From: Motacilla alba alba
Taxonomy: Eukaryota; Chordata; Aves; Passeriformes; Motacillidae
Length of the DNA stretch: 64,000 nucleotides
Direction: 5' to 3'
Assembly (NCBI RefSeq): GCF_015832195.1
Contig: NC_052017.1
Coordinates: 13,530,790 to 13,594,789 of the forward strand
Made by a program: the position numbers and the translations under genes. Positions 57,681 through 64,000 of the stretch are shown piece by piece; the first letter of the stretch is position 1, and the number at the start of each line of letters is the position of its first letter. Under the pieces are notes generated by a model. The model worked only from the letters and a program-made list of their open reading frames with translations. It searched no databases and had not been told where the DNA came from.

Positions 57681-60529
57681 ATGGAAACAAAGGCTGACAT
57701 GGCCTGAAGCCTGCTAGGGATCTTCTGGATGATCCCTTCTGCTGGCACAGGAATGGCCAGCTACATCCAGGAGGGGATTTCTTCTCTTTGGTCTTGGTTA
57801 AATGTCTTTGTATTGCTGTGCCAGGCAGCTCTCACATTGGCACAGAATAGCCTGTGATGTCTAATTGTGGGTGTTCATCAGACCTAACAGCACTGGAGCC
57901 ATCACTGTCTGTTCCAATTAGGACAGGAAGATTCTTAGGTCAGAGCCCATTTCTCACCACCTGACTTTGAAGTAATTTTGTATTACATTTGGAATCAAAA
58001 CTGCAAATTTCTCTCCCGGCTTGATCACTCGTATATTTTTAGTTTTCTTTTTTTCATGATTTATTAAATCTTTCCTTGTGTATTTCTGCTATATCTTTTA
58101 ACATTCTCATAAGAAATTCACAATGAGATGTCTTGTATTTTCTTTTAGGTTTTGTGGCATTCTCTTTTTTCTTTTCCTTTTCATTTTCTTTTATTCTAAC
58201 TCGGAAAGTGCAGTACCCTATGAGAACAGCTGTAACAAGTTGTGTGTGGCTGAAAATTGGCTTGGCTTATATCTGCAAAATCTAACAGCTCTAAAGTAAG
58301 GCTTAGACTGTGTGATAAACCAGTAGCTGAGTGTCTGTTTTCAGATGTTTATAGCAAGCTCCTAAAATCTCTGCTTTTCCTTTTAGTAGAAGAATTCCAC
58401 TGGAAAGTAAGACTGGATTTCAGTCTCCGGTGTGCAGGCTCTGACAGGCTAATAAGGAAGAGTGATAGTGGCAATAAAAAGGGTCTTCGGTGCATTCTTC
58501 GTATTTCACTGGTTGTAAAATGATGGCCCTGCCACAGAAGGGCCACAGAGGGACTCAAAGTGAAATCTAGTCTGGAAAGTTTGAAGAGACTGTTGTGGTG
58601 AAGTGACCTCCCCATCAGCCCCACCTCTCCACATTGTTTATGGCCATCACATCAGAAGCAAGTGCTGAATTTCGAGCATTTGAGTTTACCTTTTTAATCC
58701 GGAGAAGAGAGGTGTATCTTTTAAATTTTTAAATATTTCATCTGTTGAAATTGTGTAAAATGCTCATCTAAACACAATGTCAAAATTTGGAAATTAATTT
58801 TATTTACTGAAGAAGAAAGTGAATGCATTTGGAGACTTATGCACTACATGGTATTGCAGTTGATGAACTTCTACTGTGAAGGTAAACTGGGATGACACTA
58901 AAATTCCCAATGAGCTGATTTCACATGCATACATATTGACATAAATCCTAAAGTATAAATCCTGTTTTGATGGAATTACTATGCTGAAGTGTGTAGGTAT
59001 GTGTACAGGTAACATGCTATATCTTGCCTGTCACATTAAGCCAATCCCTGAATTTAGCTGCCTTTAAAATCTCCTGACTTTAAAGGATATATAGTGCTCA
59101 GTGTTCATTTAGCAAATACAAAATGGCAAAAGAGGATGAGTTTTATAACTGTGTGAACAGTGGAATAAGCCAAAATTCAAAGAGATCTGGGGGAAAAAAA
59201 AAGTTCTGGTAGGATGTATACCCTTCAGCATGCAAGAAGCTGCCCTTGTTAGAAACTAACTTTGCATGCATAATTAATTTGAGCTGCACATTTCGTTTCT
59301 TACAACTAGAAGAGGAATTTAATTCAGGTGTTTGGTGAACATATGGGGGATTTACTGTGAATTTATGACCTGTGGTTTGAGTGTAAAAACCCAAGATACT
59401 AGCTGATAAAATTTAATGAAGCTTGTGCAGAGAAACTATTTTTATTTGCAGTTTTGTAATTCATACTTTTTTTTTTGTTTTTAACACCTCTCCTCTACCT
59501 TTTTATGCCTTATTCCCAATAAATTCTTTGACAGTTAAGAAAAACAAAAGTAGTGTAGAATAAGGCTTTTTATGCCTCTTTCCAGGTTACAACCATGGTA
59601 CATTTGTAGTCTAACAAATTTGATCTCTTGCTCAGCTAATTTTTTTTTCTCAGATGACTGTAGCAATTCTGTAATCGTGTAACAGCTCTTTTATACAGCA
59701 CTGTCCATGGTTGTGTACCATTTCTGTATGTGTTAATATCCATGTGTTCATGAAAAGTCTATTCCCTGATGTCTCAGAAAAGGACTATATGTAGGGCACA
59801 ATGGAAGGAGAGGACCAGCCAAATTGGTTACACTAACTTAAGCCTGAGGAGTGGCATTTAGATGTCAAAAAATAAACCACAGAACAAAACAGGAAAAGAC
59901 CAACCTGCTCTGGCAAGCTGGTGGCAGGAAGGAGAGAGTACAAACTGTGCTGCTGCTCAGCCCTCATCGCCCTGTGCTCTGTGGGCACAGTCATCTGTGT
60001 CACGGATGATTAGTAAATCTGCTTAAAGTGAGCAAACCAGCAGGCTGTGCATCGGGGTGTTGTGGTAACTTTAAGGCTGGTAAAGGGCACACTTTCATTT
60101 TATTTTATGTCCATGACTTTTTGAAATAACCTGACAGTTTCTGCTTATTCACCCTCAAGGGCCATCTGAAACAGACAAATCCATCTGCTTGGGGTTAAGC
60201 ACTGTGGAGAGAGGGTGCCTGAGTTCCAGTAAATGTAGCAGAAGTTTTTCTATTAGATTATCACCACTCTACTTTCTGTTGGGCTGTTTCATCCTGCTCA
60301 AGTGATGAAGAAAGGGGCCAATTTTGTAGGCATTCAGTTAGGCCTGTATTTTGATGAGGATGTGTGCCACCAACCATGGTGTGACCACGTTGTCAATCCT
60401 CAGTGTGATGGAAACAAATTTGTCTCCTGCTCCTCTCTCTGTGTAAACAGAGGTAGATACAAATTCAGACCTTAATTTTTTAATATGACACAGGTAATCT
60501 GTTCAAATGAAAAAGTATTTATATCATAC
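57681..60529. other. No gene seen; possible conserved sequence
   Basis: Repeat-free complex stretches at about 57830-58030, 58255-58620 and 59960-60200 have the look of conserved non-coding DNA. A CT-rich patch lies at about 58140-58200. Open frames (88 codons plus and 91 codons minus at 58257-58624) overlap on opposite strands and look spurious. Confidence 0.55.
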
Positions 60530-60790
60530 AAATGGGTGATAGTTATTTGCCAGCTTGAAGCAAATAAGAACCCATCTGTGTTTTATTACTGCTATCCAGA
60601 GATCTAAGCAGCCGGTCAGGCTGGCGACGCCCTGGCAGCTCAACTGTGTGATAGAAAATTTCAAGGTGTAAAGAACACTGTTTGTTTACTAACCTTTTGG
60701 TTATTCTAGTCAAGTTGCAACTGCCCGGTGGTGTTGTTAAGACCCTTTTCCATGCTTTTCCAGGCCAATAAATTTTTTTTCCCAAAGCTT
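60530..60790. promoter_or_regulatory. Conserved-element-like block
   Basis: Repeat-free, with CpGs concentrated at about 60613-60630 and at 60725, a 'tgtttgtttac' forkhead core near 60680, and a homeodomain-like 'tggttattct' nearby. The 80-codon minus-strand frame across it has no recognisable product. Regulatory role inferred. Confidence 0.25.
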
Positions 60791-63700
60791 CAGTCGTCCC
60801 TGTTCAGTGGCATGTTTGTATCTACTTCATCACACTGAAAATCTGACTGTTTTGAAAGGAATACAGCTCTGCACATCAGTGCATGACATCACACTGAGAC
60901 ATTGCTTAATGATCTGAGACCCTGATGGCCATTGCTGCAACTGCTTGTTCCTGGAAATATATGACAGCCCTGGCCTATCTAAGTCTTGCTTACCATTGCA
61001 TTTTTAGTCTGTGCTGCTGGTGGTGTGTTTTGAAGCAGCACTCAAAAAACAACTGATTGTGAAATGTGCCATCTGCAGATGGAAGGCAATGGGGTGCCAA
61101 GTAGAGCTGTGATACAAGAAAGCACAGATGCTTTGCAACCCGAGTAAACTTTGGCCCTGAAAGCCTTTCCTTGAATTTTATTTATTTTAAGAACATTTAA
61201 CATTGAGAGCACTTTGATAGAAGAACATCACTGGTATCTGATGCTAGGAGGTGCTAATTGTCTTCTGTGAATTCACAGCCATCCTGTTATTAAGTAGGCA
61301 TAAGGGAAGGCTGGCTGGGCAAGCTGTGATTACTGTAGAGAGTTGTAATTCCAGTTTTGCTAAAAATTTTAAAGCTAGCATGGGTTAAATCTTCAATAAA
61401 CTTTGGATGTATTTCAAGGTAAACTCCTTCCTTCCTGCTAGTTGTCCTGAATTCTTTGAGGTGGATCTGCCTTCAGATTTTCAGTGCATTTGAATGAAGG
61501 ACTCAAACAAAACATGGCACATTTAATTGAACTTTTGAGGACTTTCCCCATACACCCACAATGGGAATTTAAGCAGCAAGAACACCTGCAGCCTGCATCT
61601 TAGTAGTCTGTTGATATGACCCTATCTTTCTTGGGTCAATTCTTCCAATAAGTCAAAATTTATTTTGCTTTAGACTGGCTGAGAACACTTCACATGGGAT
61701 ATAATTTATTTAGCTCTGCCCCAAGGGATAATGATGTGACTTACATAAAGATTTTTAGATAAAGCAGAACATCTTAGGATCTGAAAAGGAATAAAGTTAG
61801 GTTTGCGCTGTTGACTCCAAAATTTTATTGGAGACGGTTTTCCCTTGTGATTATGATTTTTACATTTTCCTCCTTCTAGAAGTACTAATTGGGAGTTGAA
61901 TGAGATACCAAGTGGGTGTACCAAGTGTTCCCTGAGTGCAGGGGGAGTGCAGTGGGAGACATAAAAACCAGCAAAAAAGCACTGATGGTAAGAGTAACTG
62001 GATGAAGAAAGGCACGAAAAGAAAAAGGCGGCAGCATGGCAGGCCAGGACAGAGATGTGCAAGCCCTCAGTGGTGAGAAGATTAAGACAGCTGTAATTTA
62101 ACCTAGAAAACCAGAACAAAGTTGAAATGAAAATGAAAACCAAAGGAGGCAAAACTAAGATACAGTCTAAGCCATCAAATAATCTTTTAAGAAATGTATC
62201 TTAGTGCATCCTTAGCTGCCTGCCTTTTTCCTCTTCTAAATAAAAATATTTAATTTTTTATTATTATTAACCCACTGACTTGATCTCACTTTCTGTTTCT
62301 TAGAGACTTTTTGAGCTCAAAGAAATTTGAGGAGATATAGAAATGCCTTTTTCTAATTTTGCTCTTTTTTTCTTCTGTGAAATAGATCTTTTTATAATTC
62401 ACTTCCTTTGCAGTTTTCTAAATCTGAGTCATGTCCCTTGCTTTTCAGATAAAATAGAAATATTGTTAAAAGATTTATCTTCTCTGCCATTATCAAACCT
62501 TTAATAAGTTTGAATAACTTTTCTTAAATCAGCTTGACTTCTTTTTTCTTTGCATTTTTGTTAAGGGTTTTTTTGGCATTAAAATAAGTTCTTAGGTCTG
62601 GAGACAAGTTGATCATAAATCCCAGGATCCTCCTTGTCCTTTGTTACTCCTCTCTGCAGTGTCTGCAGGGTGTCAAGTTCATGCATTTGCTGTTTGGGAA
62701 AAGACACACTTTGGCTTCTATGGACACTATGCATTTATTTTCTTGCTATTCCTCTGATAAGGTATTTTTTTAAAATGAATAACTATCACAAAATGTGCAG
62801 AAGCCCTCAGATCTGTAATAACCCTCCCAGCAGCCCATTTTGAGGCTGGTGGAGTGTATCCTGTAAGAGCACAAGGTTTAGTGCAGTACTTTGGAGTTCT
62901 TCTGTTTGCCATCGGATAAACTGCTTCAGTGTCACTTCTGCACTGTGATCCCTGAAATCTGAAACAACCTTGATTACAGAACCCTGGTTGTTTACCCATC
63001 ATCTTGAGTACTACAAGGTGTCTATGGATGGCATTTTTCTAGTAATTTTTGCACAGAAGTTCAATGACTTTTCTCTTTTAAACATATTCTTATGCCTGAA
63101 ATTTTAATATTTACTATATTTTTACTTTTTTAAGTGCAGTTTGTCATGTAGGAAACACGTGTCTGTGTAGAAAGCAGTGGACTACTTGTTTGTTTGATTA
63201 ACAATAACAGTTTTAAAAATCAACAGACCATTTTAAAGTGTCTTGTCTTATATTGGATTGTGATTAATCCCTTTAAAATGTGAAGTGTATAGCAATGCGT
63301 GGGAAAAAAACAAGTGGTTATATAGTAAAGCTGGGCAGAATTTCACAATAAGGAATACATTTACATAAAATGAAACTGTAAATGGAGATAAGCGGTTTCA
63401 CAAAATGAAGTTGAATTAAGGAAATAAAATTAGCAACATACCTACAATGAAGTGGAAATCTTGAAAATACCAGTGTTTCGTTTCCACCTGTTCTAAATTA
63501 AGCTTTCTTTTAGTTGTACTTTTCAAAGTGGTAATTTGCACATAGAAATTGACTTACCCTACAAATAAAGCATTTCCTAAAGCTCCCATTTGGGTTTTAA
63601 AAAAGCATGGAAGAAAACACTTCTTTAAATTCCTTCCTTTTCTTTGCCTTTGGTTTCAAATAAATTTTAAAAATAAATCAACCTAAACCACTTCAAAAAT

Positions 63701-64000
63701 TAGCCTTTTCCAGAACCATACTATTTTTTCTGTCTGGCCAACCAAGCACTGATAAACTCTATTTATTGGCACTGAAAAGAATGGGAGGTAATGTCTCAAA
63801 CATCTCCAATCCCCTGCACCTACCAGTCCCAGAAGACATGGAAAACAGTCACAAATGGACTCTAAAATTGTCTCTTTTCATACAAAAGAAGACACAGGAT
63901 ATAAATTCACTGTGTTTTATTGTACCCTGTGTCTATGAAAGGAAATCTATGGAATTGCTTTCCAGTGTCTCTCTGCAGATTTCTCTTTTGAAACAAAGCA
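60791..64000. other. No gene seen
   Basis: Unique AT-rich DNA to the window end. A 148-codon minus-strand frame (61706-62152) is Ser-, Phe- and Cys-rich without a domain I recognise. Nothing suggests a gene entering at the right edge. Confidence 0.6.

Noticed and set aside
61706..62152. 148-codon minus-strand frame
   Set aside because: Biased Ser/Phe/Cys composition with no domain, signal or splice context that persuades.
1..64000. CRISPR array, operon, phage or other prokaryotic system
   Set aside because: Composition, repeats and the lack of dense coding frames show vertebrate nuclear DNA. No spaced direct repeats exist.
1..64000. Endogenous retrovirus or LTR pair
   Set aside because: No long direct repeats flanking an internal region, and no gag, pol or env motifs seen in any frame.

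Overview
The window looks like AT-rich, gene-free DNA from a bird, most likely a songbird. Three repeat signatures support this. A short SINE at about 5050-5209 has an isoleucine-tRNA-like head with A and B boxes and a CR1-like 3' tail, the architecture known for TguSINE1 of the zebra finch lineage. CR1-type LINE tails occur at 30080-30190 and, more degraded, at four other places. An old MIR-like SINE at about 15755-15975 has the form found in birds, crocodilians and turtles. I see no mammalian L1 or Alu sequence, and repeat density is low, as is usual for birds. The assignment rests on recalled repeat consensus sequences and was not checked by a search.

I find no protein-coding gene, no convincing exon, and no tRNA, rRNA, snRNA or microRNA gene. 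The open reading frames are short (the longest is 178 codons, inside an A-rich low-complexity tract) and scattered over both strands. None has a domain I recognise, and their lengths are what chance gives in AT-rich DNA. The window is therefore either a gene desert or part of a very large intron. Sequence alone does not separate the two.

Layout. 1-5 kb: AT-rich DNA with a CR1 tail remnant and an A-rich tract. 5-6 kb: the tRNA-derived SINE, then a perfect hairpin beside a TATA-like box. 10.5 kb: a CpG-dense block with an ARE/MAF-type site. 14 kb: an (AAT)16 microsatellite. 15.8-17.1 kb: the ancient SINE followed by two blocks that look like conserved non-coding elements. 18.6 kb: a block with paired homeodomain-type sites. 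19 kb: a 31-base A run. 23-24 kb: a G16 run and a GC-rich patch. 25.7-27.2 kb: further element-like blocks and a G/T-rich tract. 30 kb: the best CR1 fragment. 36-51 kb: three short tandem duplications, several element-like blocks, and a pyrimidine-rich strand-biased stretch at 43.5-44.3 kb. 54.2 and 57.4 kb: two CpG clusters. 57.7-61 kb: further element-like sequence.

If the element-like blocks are real, the window could be a regulatory landscape acting on a developmental gene outside it. That is inference from motif content and local composition, not from alignment. I found no evidence of a new coding system, phage-like element, CRISPR array or endogenous virus.
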